Shown: positions 29,001-36,996, counted from the stretch's first letter. The stretch is 64,000 nucleotides of DNA from Thermoplasmata archaeon (GCA_028864975.1 JAGWLG010000004.1:62001-126000); one strand, 5' to 3'. A program made the numbers and translations. Notes: generated by a model not told the origin, from the sequence alone.

Positions 29001-29741
29001 GAGACCTCTCCACTTCCCCAAACCCGTGAGCGTGCTCCCGAGGAGGCAGGGGCAGCACGCCCTCCTCCAGAGAGCGGGCCGGTTGCGGAGGGCGTAGCGG
29101 CGTCCGAATCGACGGCACCCGCCGCGCCTACCGAGGAGGAAATGGCCGCGAGCCTGGCCTCGATGCAAGCCCAGGCTCAGGACGAGGCTGCCCCCGCGCC
29201 ATCGGCCGCACCCGAGGAGGCGGCTCCTGCCGCGGAACCCCGCGAGGCCTCCTCTCTGCCGAGCCCCGAGGTTCCCGAAACGCCTCCGTCGGAGCCCCCC
29301 AGCGAGCCCGCGCCCGCGCCGCCCGTGGCTCCCGCGGTGCCGACGGAGCCCCTTCCTCCCACGCTCCCCGAGCCCGAGGTCGCTCCGCCGCCTCCACCTG
29401 CACCCCTCCAGATCTCCCCCGAGGCCGCGCCGGCACCCCGAAGGCCGCGGGTCCGCAAGGTCCAACGTCCGGTGGTGGCGGCGGCAGCCCCTCCCGCCCC
29501 CGTGGTCCCTGCGGTCTCCCGCCCTCCTCCGTCGCCCGCGCCACCCGTCGCGGTGCCCGCCTCCGTCGTGAAGGCCCCCCGCGAGGGGCTCGTCGCGAGG
29601 GTCGAGGGGGATGTCGAGAAGCTCGAGAAAAAGGTCTCCCGCGCCGTGCGACGTCCCAAGGCGACGTGTCCCCGTTGCGGCAAGGGGGTCTCCGCCAGCG
29701 CCAAGAGCTGCCCGAGCTGCCATGCCCCGCTCGGGGGGTAG
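26031..29741 (+). CDS. Sedolisin (S53) protease with propeptide, membrane helix, long disordered tail and zinc ribbon
   Basis: This is a 1236-residue acid serine-carboxyl protease, active outside at low pH. A signal helix is at about 30-48. A pro-kumamolisin activation domain follows (LGHYLTPQQYQERFAP; FVQVEGTAGAANALF). In the S53 domain the catalytic Glu and Asp are in ELTLDMEWSES (near 355 and 359), the oxyanion Asp in ASGDDGG (near 445) and the catalytic Ser in GTSFASPFW (near 565). An Ig-like domain and one membrane helix (about 780-800) follow. Then come some 400 Pro/Ala/Glu-rich residues and a terminal zinc ribbon, CPRC and CPSC. The second sedolisin gene starts 24 nt later. Confidence 0.92.
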   Translation: MAMVEREGGSPRVRGPFRALLRNMRLSPRAVVVFVALASLVVSTWALTPYLPVSAASGTLDELASSHGVLPSWQAARAMHLSVTDPLGLLGYDAATVEGLSNERALASSTPETLGIALIPRDPAGLQQLDLAVNEPGSPLLGHYLTPQQYQERFAPTVAAEQQVEQILRAGGFTVTYASADRSFVQVEGTAGAANALFSTELVAGTYQGRSEVVPSTAPTLPSSLSPYVLSVTGLEVNVAPFSFAPLWSHAITPSSSSTCLLTCSTIYPDWTHFMYDLDKLYNNTASAGPHFAQTSTIGILLWGGSYGGFSPNDIQQYAQGLYWGPPFTYTPYPIDGAAPPGPNAPSDPSLAPMELTLDMEWSESQAPGASLDVVYVPEGTAANNYSPNPVELEHGIAVLVNLSGLTVITQSFGAPEGDQAFQSFFDAEFVHAGALGISVFAASGDDGGSTGSISNGCTQNPQVDYPAASPYATAVGGTAPTVNASGGGGPSGTVGVDTESAWQFSGGGYSTSYGLPPWQRGGSAYATIMTATSNAGARGVPDVAGPAADNAFVYNGALQGGEGTSFASPFWAGLTAEMVAVRGGALLGWLNPRLYALGAAQDQGSLTPAPYREILQGQNPGMAASCLYYAQPGWDAVTGYGAPKDAFNLYADLVANYIDLNITFNPDTASPGSTVTVRVAATNSTNGQPFTSGTIDLRIFSLPQTLKSTPLLTETQVALNSQGTGSFSYSIDLFYKYGHLLAQAEIFSAHSVGSTSSILTVTLLGSWYQAIQPLLAPPWNYLFFALIMGLATALGWVLGLRAPRPIGSPSPLRRLLPVRRRAPVRGPTPGPPVPVSYAGGLGGPRRPSVAARPGPGGPPRRGPGQRPATPRPSGGPATAAQRARPPTAPSGAPTGAPRSMERPAPGTEAQVAPGVTMVVPPKPSPAPPSPVETSSETPPAPSPTAASDAPAVPLPEDATAPPPAATEGSAGTATATPPEVPPEAVASEAETSPLPQTRERAPEEAGAARPPPESGPVAEGVAASESTAPAAPTEEEMAASLASMQAQAQDEAAPAPSAAPEEAAPAAEPREASSLPSPEVPETPPSEPPSEPAPAPPVAPAVPTEPLPPTLPEPEVAPPPPPAPLQISPEAAPAPRRPRVRKVQRPVVAAAAPPAPVVPAVSRPPPSPAPPVAVPASVVKAPREGLVARVEGDVEKLEKKVSRAVRRPKATCPRCGKGVSASAKSCPSCHAPLGG

Positions 29742-29765
29742 GCCCCGGCGGGCGGCCCACGTTTC

Positions 29766-31829
29766 ATGCGGTGTTCCCAGCGTGGACTCGGGCGCCTCCC
29801 TATCCGACCCACGACGGTATCACGTTCCTCCGGGCGGTCTCGCGTCGCCGCGGGGGTGGGGGCACTGGTCGTCCTCACGGTCCTGGGGCTCGCGGGCCTC
29901 GCTGCCCCGCACCCCGCCACGTCGCTCCATGCCACCTCCGCGGCCTCTTCGTCCAGCCCCACGGGCGCCGCCTCCTCCCTCTCCTTCCCCTACCAGCCGC
30001 TCCCGCAAGCGGTGAGCTCGTCCTATCGAAGCGGCCCGGGCGCGTTCTCGACGAGCCCGCCTCCGCTCCTGCCGCGGCAGTTCCGTAGCTCGTACGGCGT
30101 GGACGCCTTGTTGAACGCGAGCGGGGTCTCGAGGTTCCCGGTCAACGAGACGATCGCGGTCGTCGCGTGGGGGTATGGCTACGACCCCTCCGACCTCTCC
30201 ACCTTCTTTGGCACCTACTACCCCTCGAACTTTCCCGTTCCGAAGGTGATCCCGGTCCCTATCGACGGGGCACCGCCGCCGGGGGTCAATGCCCCGAACG
30301 ATCCCTCGGGCGGTTCGCAGGAGCTCACCATCGACATCGAGTGGGCCTCCTCGATGGCCCCCGGGGCGACGATCTACGCCATCTACGCCCCGCCGACGAA
30401 CAGCACCCCCTACAGCCCCACCGACGCGGCCATCGAGGACGCGCTGCACTACGCCGTCGCGATGGGGAACCTTACGGCGCTCTCGATGTCGTTCGGAGAG
30501 GCCCAAGGCTCGGACCCGTCGCTCGAGAGCGCGATGAACACGGACTTCGCTTCGCTCATCAAGAACGGGACGACGGTCCTCTCCTCCTCGGGGGACGACG
30601 GGGGCTCTCCCAACTCTCCGCTCTCGGGCCCGTGCTCGCGGGGGCCCGGGGTCGACTTCCCCGCCGCGAGCCCGTACGTCCTCGCGGTGGGGGGCACGGA
30701 TGCCACGGGAGGGGGGACCGAAACGACGTGGGTGTTCAGCGGTGGAGGCTCGGCCTCGAGCTCGGCCAACGACCCCGCTCCCAGCTGGCAGACGATGGGC
30801 AGTGCGGGAAGCCTCGCCGCCCGCACGGGGACCCGCGGGGTCCCCGACGTCAGTGCGAACGCGAACGACAGCGGCTTCTACTTCAATTCCCGCCTCTCGG
30901 CCGGGATGGGGACCAGCTTCTCCTCGCCCCTCTGGGCCGGGGTCGTCGCCGACCTGGCGAGCGCCGACCATGCGACCTTCGGTCTGCTCGACAGCAAGCT
31001 CTACGCCTTGGGGGCGATCCGTGAAGCGACCGGGATCGGCCTCGCGCCCTTTACCGACATCACGCACGGGGCGAACTGCTACGAGCCCGCCCGACCGGGA
31101 TGGGACCCCGTGACCGGTTGGGGGACCCCCAACGCCTTGGCGCTCGCCCAGCTCCTGCAGGGGACGACCTTCACCCAGCTCGGGCTCTCCTTCCAGCCCT
31201 CCCAGGGCGTCTCCGCGGGGGCCACGGTCACCGCATCGGTCACGGACCCGACCGGGGCCCCAGCCGCGCTCGCAGGGCGGCCCCTGACGGTGAGCCTCCT
31301 CGACCCCTCGAACGATTCGTGGGCCCTCCGGATCTCGGGCATCCTACCCGCTGCGGGCGCGGTCCCCTGGACCGGGACGTTCGCCTTCCCTTCCGGGCTC
31401 ACGGGGAGATGGACGAACGCGACCGTGGTCGTCGAGAACGGGTCGAACTGGGGCGTCGCGAGCGCGGCGTTCGCGCCACCGCCGCGCGGAGCGCCCCCGG
31501 GGCCTTCCGTCTGGGAGCTCCTGATCGACTACCAGCTCCCGCTGCTCGCCGGGTTCATGATCCTCCTCCTCGCGTTCCGCTTCCTGGGCGACCGGCACCG
31601 CTCCATCCTGAAGGGCCCTTCTCCCCGGGAGCTGTCGGGCGAAGCGTGCCCGCCCCCCGCGAAGGGAGACGCGGGGCGGACCCCCGCTTCGAGCCCCGGC
31701 CCCGCCTCGGTCTCCGCCCCACCCACGGCCAGGTACGGCGAGGTGCTGACGCCCTTCTGCTGGAAGTGCGGGACGACGCTCAAAGGTAACGAGGCGCGGT
31801 GTCCGTCGTGCGGCACGCAGTTCTCTTGA
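29766..31829 (+). CDS. Second sedolisin (S53) protease without propeptide domain, with membrane helix and zinc ribbon
   Basis: This 687-residue protein lies 24 nt after the first sedolisin gene and is surely co-transcribed. A signal helix (VGALVVLTVLGLAGLAA) is followed by only about 65 Ser/Pro-rich residues, so the pro-kumamolisin domain of its neighbour is missing. The catalytic set is intact: Glu and Asp in ELTIDIEW (near 186/190), oxyanion Asp in SSSGDDGG, Ser in GTSFSSPLW (near 383). After an Ig-like domain a helix at about 585-607 crosses the membrane. A short linker leads to a zinc ribbon with CWKC and CPSC. It may be activated by the neighbour or fold unaided. Confidence 0.9.
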   Translation: MRCSQRGLGRLPIRPTTVSRSSGRSRVAAGVGALVVLTVLGLAGLAAPHPATSLHATSAASSSSPTGAASSLSFPYQPLPQAVSSSYRSGPGAFSTSPPPLLPRQFRSSYGVDALLNASGVSRFPVNETIAVVAWGYGYDPSDLSTFFGTYYPSNFPVPKVIPVPIDGAPPPGVNAPNDPSGGSQELTIDIEWASSMAPGATIYAIYAPPTNSTPYSPTDAAIEDALHYAVAMGNLTALSMSFGEAQGSDPSLESAMNTDFASLIKNGTTVLSSSGDDGGSPNSPLSGPCSRGPGVDFPAASPYVLAVGGTDATGGGTETTWVFSGGGSASSSANDPAPSWQTMGSAGSLAARTGTRGVPDVSANANDSGFYFNSRLSAGMGTSFSSPLWAGVVADLASADHATFGLLDSKLYALGAIREATGIGLAPFTDITHGANCYEPARPGWDPVTGWGTPNALALAQLLQGTTFTQLGLSFQPSQGVSAGATVTASVTDPTGAPAALAGRPLTVSLLDPSNDSWALRISGILPAAGAVPWTGTFAFPSGLTGRWTNATVVVENGSNWGVASAAFAPPPRGAPPGPSVWELLIDYQLPLLAGFMILLLAFRFLGDRHRSILKGPSPRELSGEACPPPAKGDAGRTPASSPGPASVSAPPTARYGEVLTPFCWKCGTTLKGNEARCPSCGTQFS

Positions 31830-31860
31830 ACGCTCCCTGTTGAACGCACGTGCGTGCATT

Positions 31861-31870
31861 CCCCTTATCT
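31861..31870 (+). promoter_or_regulatory. TATA-like element (CCCCTTATCT) for pheS-pheT, next to a palindrome
   Basis: TTAT lies about 29 nt before GTG 31895, which supports a leaderless start there. A perfect 12-nt palindrome, ACGCACGTGCGT (31844-31855), sits directly upstream and could be an operator or part of a terminator for the sedolisin pair. Confidence 0.5.
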
Positions 31871-31894
31871 TCCGGCACCCTCCTCTCCCGCGCC

Positions 31895-33430
31895 GTGGCC
31901 GCGCCCGAGCCCGGGTCGCCGTCGGTGGGCGACCTCACCCTGACCCTCTCCCCGCCCGAGGTCCGCCTGCTGAAGGTGCTGAAGAGCTCGCCCTCGGGCA
32001 AGGCCGTCCCGGAGGAGGAGGTCGCGCAGAGGTCCGAGCTCTCTCCCGACGCCACGCGTGGCGGGCTGGAGCGGTTGCGGAGCAAGAGGCTGACCGTTCT
32101 CGAGGAAAGGAGCGAGGAGCGGTGGACCCTGACGTCGCTTGGGAACTCGGTGGTCAAGGACGGGCTGCCGGAACGTCGCGTGCTGACCGTGCTCGCGGCG
32201 AAGGGGCCGCTCGCCCCCTCGGAGATCCCGGACGCGGCCCTCCCCGTCGCGATCCGCCCCGAGGAGGTCACGATCGCCATCGGTCCGCTGCGGCGCCAAG
32301 GTCGTATCGTCATGGGCGAGAAGCTCTCGGTCGTTATCGAGTATCTGGGAAACGCTCTCGAACTCGAGGGAGCCCTTCAGACCCTTGCGGCGGGCGGCAC
32401 CGTCTCCGAGGACAAGGTCCTCAAGGAGCTCGCACGGCGAGGGGTCCTTTCGAGGTCCCCCGAACGCCACCGGGCATGGAAGCTCTCCCCCGAAGGGCTC
32501 GCGCTCCCGCTGGAGGAGACCTCGACGAGCCTCGGCGCCATCACCCCCTCGTTGCTCAAGAGCCGGGCCTGGGCGAAGGGCTCGTTCCGTCCGTACGACG
32601 TGCGGGCCCAGGTGCCTCACCTGGGCGGGTCGCGCCGCCACCTCTACCGGGAGTGGCTTCGACAGGTGGAGGAGGTCCTGGTGGGGCTCGGGTTCGAGGA
32701 GTTCCGGGGCCCTCTCGTGGAGCTCGAGTTCTACAACAACGACCTGCTCTTCATGCCTCAGGAGCACCCCGCTCGCTCGATGCACGACATGTTCTTCGTC
32801 GAGGGGGTGGAGGGGCATGGACTCCCGCCTCGCCTCCTGCGTTCGGTCGCGGCGGTGCACGAGGGTCGGGCCCTCCCTCGCCAGGGCGCGCCCCTCTCCT
32901 CGGGCTGGCAGACCCCTTATGGGGAGGAGGTGGCGCGACGAGTGGTCCTGAGGAGCCAGACCACCGCGGCGACGATGCGCTACCTCGCTTCCCATCCGAA
33001 GCCCCCCTTCCGCATGTACTCGCTCGACGCGGTCTTCCGCTACGACCAATTGGACGCGACGCACCTGATCCAGTTCGACCAGTGCGAGGGGGCCGTGGGG
33101 AAGAGCGGGCTCACCTTCCGCCACTTGCTCGGGTTGCTGACGCAGTTCGCGAAAGCGCTCGGGATCCCGGAGGTCAAGTTCCAGCCGACCTACTTCCCGT
33201 TCACGGAGCCCTCGGTCCAGGGGTTCGTTCGACATCCCACGCTGGGCTGGGTGGAGATGATGCCGGGAGGCATGTTCCGCCCGGAGGTGCTGAGGCCGCT
33301 CGGCATCAAGGTCCCCGTTGCCGCCTGGGGGATCGGGATCGGCCGGCTCGCCATGGTGGCGCTAGGGCTCAGCGACATCCGCGACCTTTTCATGGACGAC
33401 CTTCCCCGCCTGTCCAAGGCGAGGGTGTGA
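31895..33430 (+). CDS. pheS: Phenylalanine-tRNA ligase alpha subunit
   Basis: This catalytic subunit charges tRNA-Phe. From GTG 31895 it has 511 residues, normal for the archaeal/eukaryotic type, which carries N-terminal winged-helix domains before the class II core. Motif 2 lies in FRMYSLDAVFRYDQLDATH and motif 3 in AWGIGIGRLAMVALG. The start is set by the promoter spacing; an upstream ATG (31850) would lie inside the promoter. pheT begins 18 nt after its stop. Confidence 0.94.
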   Translation: MAAPEPGSPSVGDLTLTLSPPEVRLLKVLKSSPSGKAVPEEEVAQRSELSPDATRGGLERLRSKRLTVLEERSEERWTLTSLGNSVVKDGLPERRVLTVLAAKGPLAPSEIPDAALPVAIRPEEVTIAIGPLRRQGRIVMGEKLSVVIEYLGNALELEGALQTLAAGGTVSEDKVLKELARRGVLSRSPERHRAWKLSPEGLALPLEETSTSLGAITPSLLKSRAWAKGSFRPYDVRAQVPHLGGSRRHLYREWLRQVEEVLVGLGFEEFRGPLVELEFYNNDLLFMPQEHPARSMHDMFFVEGVEGHGLPPRLLRSVAAVHEGRALPRQGAPLSSGWQTPYGEEVARRVVLRSQTTAATMRYLASHPKPPFRMYSLDAVFRYDQLDATHLIQFDQCEGAVGKSGLTFRHLLGLLTQFAKALGIPEVKFQPTYFPFTEPSVQGFVRHPTLGWVEMMPGGMFRPEVLRPLGIKVPVAAWGIGIGRLAMVALGLSDIRDLFMDDLPRLSKARV

Positions 33431-33448
33431 CGCGGGCGGGTCAGGTCC

Positions 33449-35146
33449 ATGCCACGTTCCACTCTCTCGACCGAGCGGTTGTTCGGTCTCCTGGGTCAGC
33501 AGCTCTCGGAGTCCGAGCTTCGCGAGACCCTTTTCCGCACGAAGGTCGAGATCGAGTCGCTTAAGGACGGGCTGGTCGAGGTCGAGGTCAACGCCGACCG
33601 CCTGGACCTTCTCGACGAGGGAGGGCTCGCGCTCGAGCTCCAGGGCGCGATGGGAAAGGCGACGGGGCCGGTCCTCCGCGTGGATGGGGAAGCGCTCCCC
33701 GGGGTCGAGGCGCGGGTGAACGCCTCGGTGGCCCCGCTGCGACCCGAGCTCTCGATGGCGGTGGTCGAAGCTCCCCCAGGGAAGGCCCTGGACGAAGGGC
33801 TCCTCGAGGAGCTCGTTCGCTACCAGGAACTCCTCCATGCGACGCTCGGTCGGCTCCGTCAGGCGGCGAGCATCGGGCTCTACCCGATCGAGAAGCTTCG
33901 CCCTCCGTTCCACTATGCGATGGAGCCCCTGGGCCAGGTCCGCTTCGTGCCTCTCGGGGGAACCACGGAGGTCTCCGGAGAGGCGTTCTATCCGGAGCAC
34001 GCGATGGCCCGGGAGTTCGGGGTCCTTGGGCGGCGGGAGGACCTGGCCCTCACCTTGAGGGACGACGCGCGCACGGTCCTCTCGCTTCCTCCGGTCCTGA
34101 ATGCGGCGGGGGCGGGCGAGGTCCGACCCGGCGACCGGCGCGTCCTCATCGAAGCGACCGGGACACGTGCCGCGCGCACGCGGGAGATGGTGGGATACAT
34201 GCTGCTGCCCTTCGCCGCCCGCGGCTGGTCCGTCCATCCGGTCCCTGTGCACCGTCCCAGCGGAATGTCTGACGGGACCGAGGTCGTCCGACCTCGCAAG
34301 GTGCAGGTCCAACCGACGCTCATCTCTCGTCTCCTAGGCTCGCGTCTCTCCTCCGGAGAGGTAGAGGACGCGCTGCAGAAGTCGCGTCTCGGGGTCGAAC
34401 GCGTCTCCGGGAGCCTGCTCGCGCTGGTCCCTCCATGGCGCGCGGACATCCTGGCGCCGGTGGACCTCGCGGAGGAAGTGGCGATCGCTCGAGGGTACGG
34501 AAGCTTCGCTCCAATCCTCCCTCCCGCGGTGACCATGGGGCGTCGGCGTCCCGAGCGACGGTACGAATCGCGGTTGGCGGAGGTCCTCCTAGGGATGGGA
34601 TATCAGGAGCTCCACACACCCGTGCTCCTCTCCCAGTCCTCCGTCGAGCGGGTCTGCGCTCCAGGAGAGGCGCTCTTCCTGCGCAACCCCATCTCCTCGG
34701 AGCTCACCCATCTGCGTCCGGTCCTCCGTGCAAGCCTGCTGGATGCCCTCGGACGGAACACGGGGTCGGGATACCCGCAGAAGATCTTCGAGATCGGTCC
34801 GGTCATCGTCCGGGACCCGGAGGGCGAGACGGGGACCCGCACCGAGACCCATCTCGCGCTGGCCGACGCGGGGGAGGGCGCAGGGTTCGCCCTCGCCGCC
34901 GGGGTGGCCGAGCGGCTCTTCGAGGTCCTGGGTTTCAACTCGCCCCGCGAGCCGGCCGAGGCAAGCGGTACGGTCCCGGGTCGCGTCGCGAAGCTGCGGA
35001 TAGCCGGGGAGAGGGTCGCCCTGGCGGGGGAAGTGCACCCCGGGGTCCTGGCCGACCTCCACGTGCCGATGCCCGTGAGCTGGGTCGAGGTGGAATTGAC
35101 GCGCCTGGAGCAGCTCCGCGGTGTTCTCCCGACTCCCGGCGCGTAG
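33449..35146 (+). CDS. pheT: Phenylalanine-tRNA ligase beta subunit
   Basis: This is the editing and tRNA-binding partner of PheS in the alpha2beta2 enzyme. The 565-residue protein has the B1 domain (VEVEVNADRLDLLDEGGLA), a B3/4 editing domain, the B5 DNA-binding-like fold and the inactive class II core, ending in LAGEVHPGVLADLHVPMPVSWVE-type sequence. Length matches the short archaeal form. ATG 33449 follows GGTCAGGTCC, a plausible ribosome binding site. Confidence 0.94.
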   Translation: MPRSTLSTERLFGLLGQQLSESELRETLFRTKVEIESLKDGLVEVEVNADRLDLLDEGGLALELQGAMGKATGPVLRVDGEALPGVEARVNASVAPLRPELSMAVVEAPPGKALDEGLLEELVRYQELLHATLGRLRQAASIGLYPIEKLRPPFHYAMEPLGQVRFVPLGGTTEVSGEAFYPEHAMAREFGVLGRREDLALTLRDDARTVLSLPPVLNAAGAGEVRPGDRRVLIEATGTRAARTREMVGYMLLPFAARGWSVHPVPVHRPSGMSDGTEVVRPRKVQVQPTLISRLLGSRLSSGEVEDALQKSRLGVERVSGSLLALVPPWRADILAPVDLAEEVAIARGYGSFAPILPPAVTMGRRRPERRYESRLAEVLLGMGYQELHTPVLLSQSSVERVCAPGEALFLRNPISSELTHLRPVLRASLLDALGRNTGSGYPQKIFEIGPVIVRDPEGETGTRTETHLALADAGEGAGFALAAGVAERLFEVLGFNSPREPAEASGTVPGRVAKLRIAGERVALAGEVHPGVLADLHVPMPVSWVEVELTRLEQLRGVLPTPGA

Positions 35147-35454
35147 GGTGCGGGCCGTGCGGCGGGCATCTTCAGGGGGTTGGTGCACGCGAGTCCCTCC
35201 TGGACCTCCCTCGCGCCCTTTCCTCGGTCCGCGAAGATTCCCTTCACGGATCCTTCTAGCTCTCCCGTCCACCTGGATCTGGCCCGGTTCGGATGGAACG
35301 GGCGTAGGCGACCTGGAGTCGTCTCCCCCCTCGGACCTGCTCCGTGCGGAGGCGACGGGTCGCCATGCGTGACGCGGGCATGGAAGCCCTATGGACACCA
35401 TGCGCTACCTAGGGAATTGGAAATGCTCATTTTTTTGGAGAAACCACCGAGGCC
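35147..35454 (+). other. Spacer after pheT with repeat copy A and a T-rich promoter
   Basis: No convincing gene is seen in these 308 nt. They hold repeat copy A (35206-35252) and, at 35424-35437, an AT-rich string (GCTCATTTTTTTGG) centred about 23 nt before the vapB-like GTG 35455. That is the expected promoter position for a leaderless transcript. Confidence 0.5.
35206..35252 (+). repeat. Hairpin repeat, copy A
   Basis: This is a diverged copy of a roughly 45-nt element with consensus CCTCGCGCCCTCTCCTCG, then a hairpin and CACGGATCC. Copy A shares both ends with copy B (CCTCGCGCCCT and TCACGGATCC), but its central inverted repeat is imperfect. Confidence 0.6.
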
Positions 35455-35691
35455 GTGGCGGCACCGTCGAAGGTCTCGAAGGGGAATCTGACCGTCGTTC
35501 CGAAGGACGTTCGTGCGGCCACGGGCATCCACGAGGGTGACATCCTAACTTGGAAGCTGGAGGATGGGAAACTCTTGGTAGAACGACGGCGACCACGGAC
35601 GCTGAACGACATCATCGGTATCGCCCCGCACGGGGGCGATGCTGTCGAGCCCAAGCGAGCAGTTCAGAGGACAGGCCACGCCCTTCGGTGA
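35455..35691 (+). CDS. AbrB-family antitoxin (VapB-like)
   Basis: A 78-residue DNA-binding antitoxin with a swapped-hairpin AbrB domain: VSKGNLTVVPKDVRAATGI, then GDILTWKLEDGKLLVERRR. It would neutralise the PIN toxin encoded next and repress their promoter. GTG 35455 puts the domain at the N-terminus as usual. The reading frame runs 53 nt into the toxin gene, a longer overlap than in the other pairs here. Confidence 0.8.
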   Translation: MAAPSKVSKGNLTVVPKDVRAATGIHEGDILTWKLEDGKLLVERRRPRTLNDIIGIAPHGGDAVEPKRAVQRTGHALR

Positions 35692-36064
35692 CACATCCTA
35701 TTTCATTGCCCCGACGGACCCAAGGGATCAGTGGCGCTCCAGGGCGGTCAAGGTCGCTGAGAGGGACCGGGGGAGGCTCAAGGTAACAGAGTTGGTCATG
35801 TCGGAGTCGATCACTACGGTCGGAGCGCACTGTGGGGCGAAGCCTGCCCGTCAGCTGTACGAGTTCTTCTTGGATTCCACGGAGATTCTGTACACCACCC
35901 CCGACGTCTTCGACGAAGCCATGGACGATCACACGAGATTCGACGGGGCCCTCTCGGTTTCGGATGGTGTAACCGTCGTTGGAATGGCACGGTCGAAAGA
36001 CCTCTACGTCGTCTCGTTTGGTTCTGACTTCGATAAGGTTCGGGGGATCCATCGGACCTCCTGA
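35639..36064 (+). CDS. PIN-domain toxin (VapC-like)
   Basis: A 141-residue PIN nuclease, the likely toxin of this pair, which would cut tRNA or other RNA. Acidic residues fit the fold: Asp in GDTSYFIAP, Glu in VTELVMSES, Asp in LSVSDGVTVVGMA and the C-terminal SFGSDFDK. ATG 35639 is the only start near; it adds about 16 residues before the first strand. A hairpin repeat (copy B) begins at the stop codon. Confidence 0.75.
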   Translation: MLSSPSEQFRGQATPFGDTSYFIAPTDPRDQWRSRAVKVAERDRGRLKVTELVMSESITTVGAHCGAKPARQLYEFFLDSTEILYTTPDVFDEAMDDHTRFDGALSVSDGVTVVGMARSKDLYVVSFGSDFDKVRGIHRTS

Positions 36065-36065
36065 A

Positions 36066-36110
36066 CCTCGCGCCCTCTCCTCGCTCGGTGAGGACGCTCC
36101 TCACGGATCC
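36066..36110 (+). repeat. Hairpin repeat, copy B
   Basis: It contains a perfect inverted repeat, GTGAGGA-CGC-TCCTCAC (36088-36104), inside the 45-nt element. It starts right after the VapC-like stop and lies between two convergent genes, so it may act as a terminator. Confidence 0.65.
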
Positions 36111-36159
36111 AGAATCCATCGCTCCGACCAGCGAGACTTCCGAATCGAGGCGTGAGGGA

Positions 36160-36477
36160 TCATGCTTGGGAGGAAAGGTAGCGCCCATCCGGAGGATGTA
36201 GACTGTGGAGGTCGACGTAAACGGTCTCGTGCGGTCCGAAGATGATGAACACCACTTCCATCCCATCCATGGCATACATCGCTCGCCACTCCTTGCCCCT
36301 GCACAGCGCCCAGACGTTCTGGTATCCCCAGAGTTGATGGATGTTCACCGTGGGAGTCCGGGTCCGAGGATCCTGAGCAAGGACGTCGAAACGGTCGTTG
36401 AAGTAGTTCCGCACGACTCGAGGCAAGCGGTCGAAGCTCTGCCCCGCGATGGGCCGGGCGAACCGCACCCGAGACAT
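36160..36477 (-). CDS. RelE/ParE-superfamily toxin
   Basis: A 105-residue protein with the RelE-like pattern: basic start MSRVRFARPIAGQSFDRLP, a helical hairpin, then HQLWGYQNVWALCRGKEWRAMY and VVFIIFGPHETVY. RelE toxins cut mRNA on the ribosome or otherwise block growth. The start ATG 36477 shares its A with the TGA of the upstream antitoxin gene (TGATG), which shows translational coupling. Confidence 0.78.
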   Translation of the reverse strand: MSRVRFARPIAGQSFDRLPRVVRNYFNDRFDVLAQDPRTRTPTVNIHQLWGYQNVWALCRGKEWRAMYAMDGMEVVFIIFGPHETVYVDLHSLHPPDGRYLSSQA

Positions 36478-36713
36478 CAGCGAGACCGCTTCGGTGCGGT
36501 CAGTCCTCGTGACTGGCGGAACTCCTCCAGAGACTCCTGGGGGAGAGCGAGGGCCCATTGGAGATCCCGACGGAAGTAGTCCGGCGGGATCTCGTCCATG
36601 AACTCCTCGATCACCTCAGCGGGGGTCTTTCCGGCGATCTGGTAATCGAGGAGGCGTCGCCGAACGGAAACCGGGAGGCTGATGGTCGTTGGGCGCTCGC
36701 TGGAGGTGGGCAT
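36477..36713 (-). CDS. Antitoxin of the RelE-like pair
   Basis: A 78-residue protein. The first part (RPTTISLPVSVRRRLLDYQI) looks like a short DNA-binding strand-helix unit of the kind found in archaeal antitoxins. The C-terminal helices (ALALPQESLEEFRQSR) would wrap the toxin. ATG 36713 is chosen because a TATA element lies 24 nt upstream. An open frame extends further upstream, past the promoter, and is not protein-like. Confidence 0.7.
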   Translation of the reverse strand: MPTSSERPTTISLPVSVRRRLLDYQIAGKTPAEVIEEFMDEIPPDYFRRDLQWALALPQESLEEFRQSRGLTAPKRSR

Positions 36714-36730
36714 GGGGAACTCATGAAGTG

Positions 36731-36742
36731 CATGAGATATAT
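36731..36742 (-). promoter_or_regulatory. TATA element of the RelE-like pair
   Basis: GCCATATATCTC on the minus strand is centred 24 nt before ATG 36713, so the message is probably leaderless. Overlapping ATGA/CATG-type short repeats around 36715-36755 (TCATGAAGTGCATGAG) could be the autoregulatory operator. Confidence 0.6.
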
Positions 36743-36770
36743 GGCTTACATGAGGCGCTTCAAAGAGCTT

Positions 36771-36814
36771 GTGGCGCCCTCTCCCCCGTCCGTGAGGAGG
36801 CTCCTCACGAATCC
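36771..36814 (+). repeat. Hairpin repeat, copy C
   Basis: It shares GCGCCCTCTCC and the perfect inverted repeat GTGAGGA-GGC-TCCTCAC (36792-36808) with copy B, with an exact 7-bp stem though the loop differs. It lies upstream of the RelE-like pair. The rest of 36815-37034 shows no gene apart from the vapB promoter. Confidence 0.65.
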
Positions 36815-36996
36815 CCGTTTCGGCCATTGCCCCCGACCTACGGCCCGGAGGTGGAGGCCCGTGCCACGCATCGGATCTCTTTCCTGCGGCGCCCCCGGCC
36901 ATGGGCCCTTCGTCCTCCCGGGACCGTCTCACACGTTGCGAACCACGGGGGGTCTCTCGCCGCGAGGCACCCTTCCGTGCAGCGGAGGGAAGTAAT

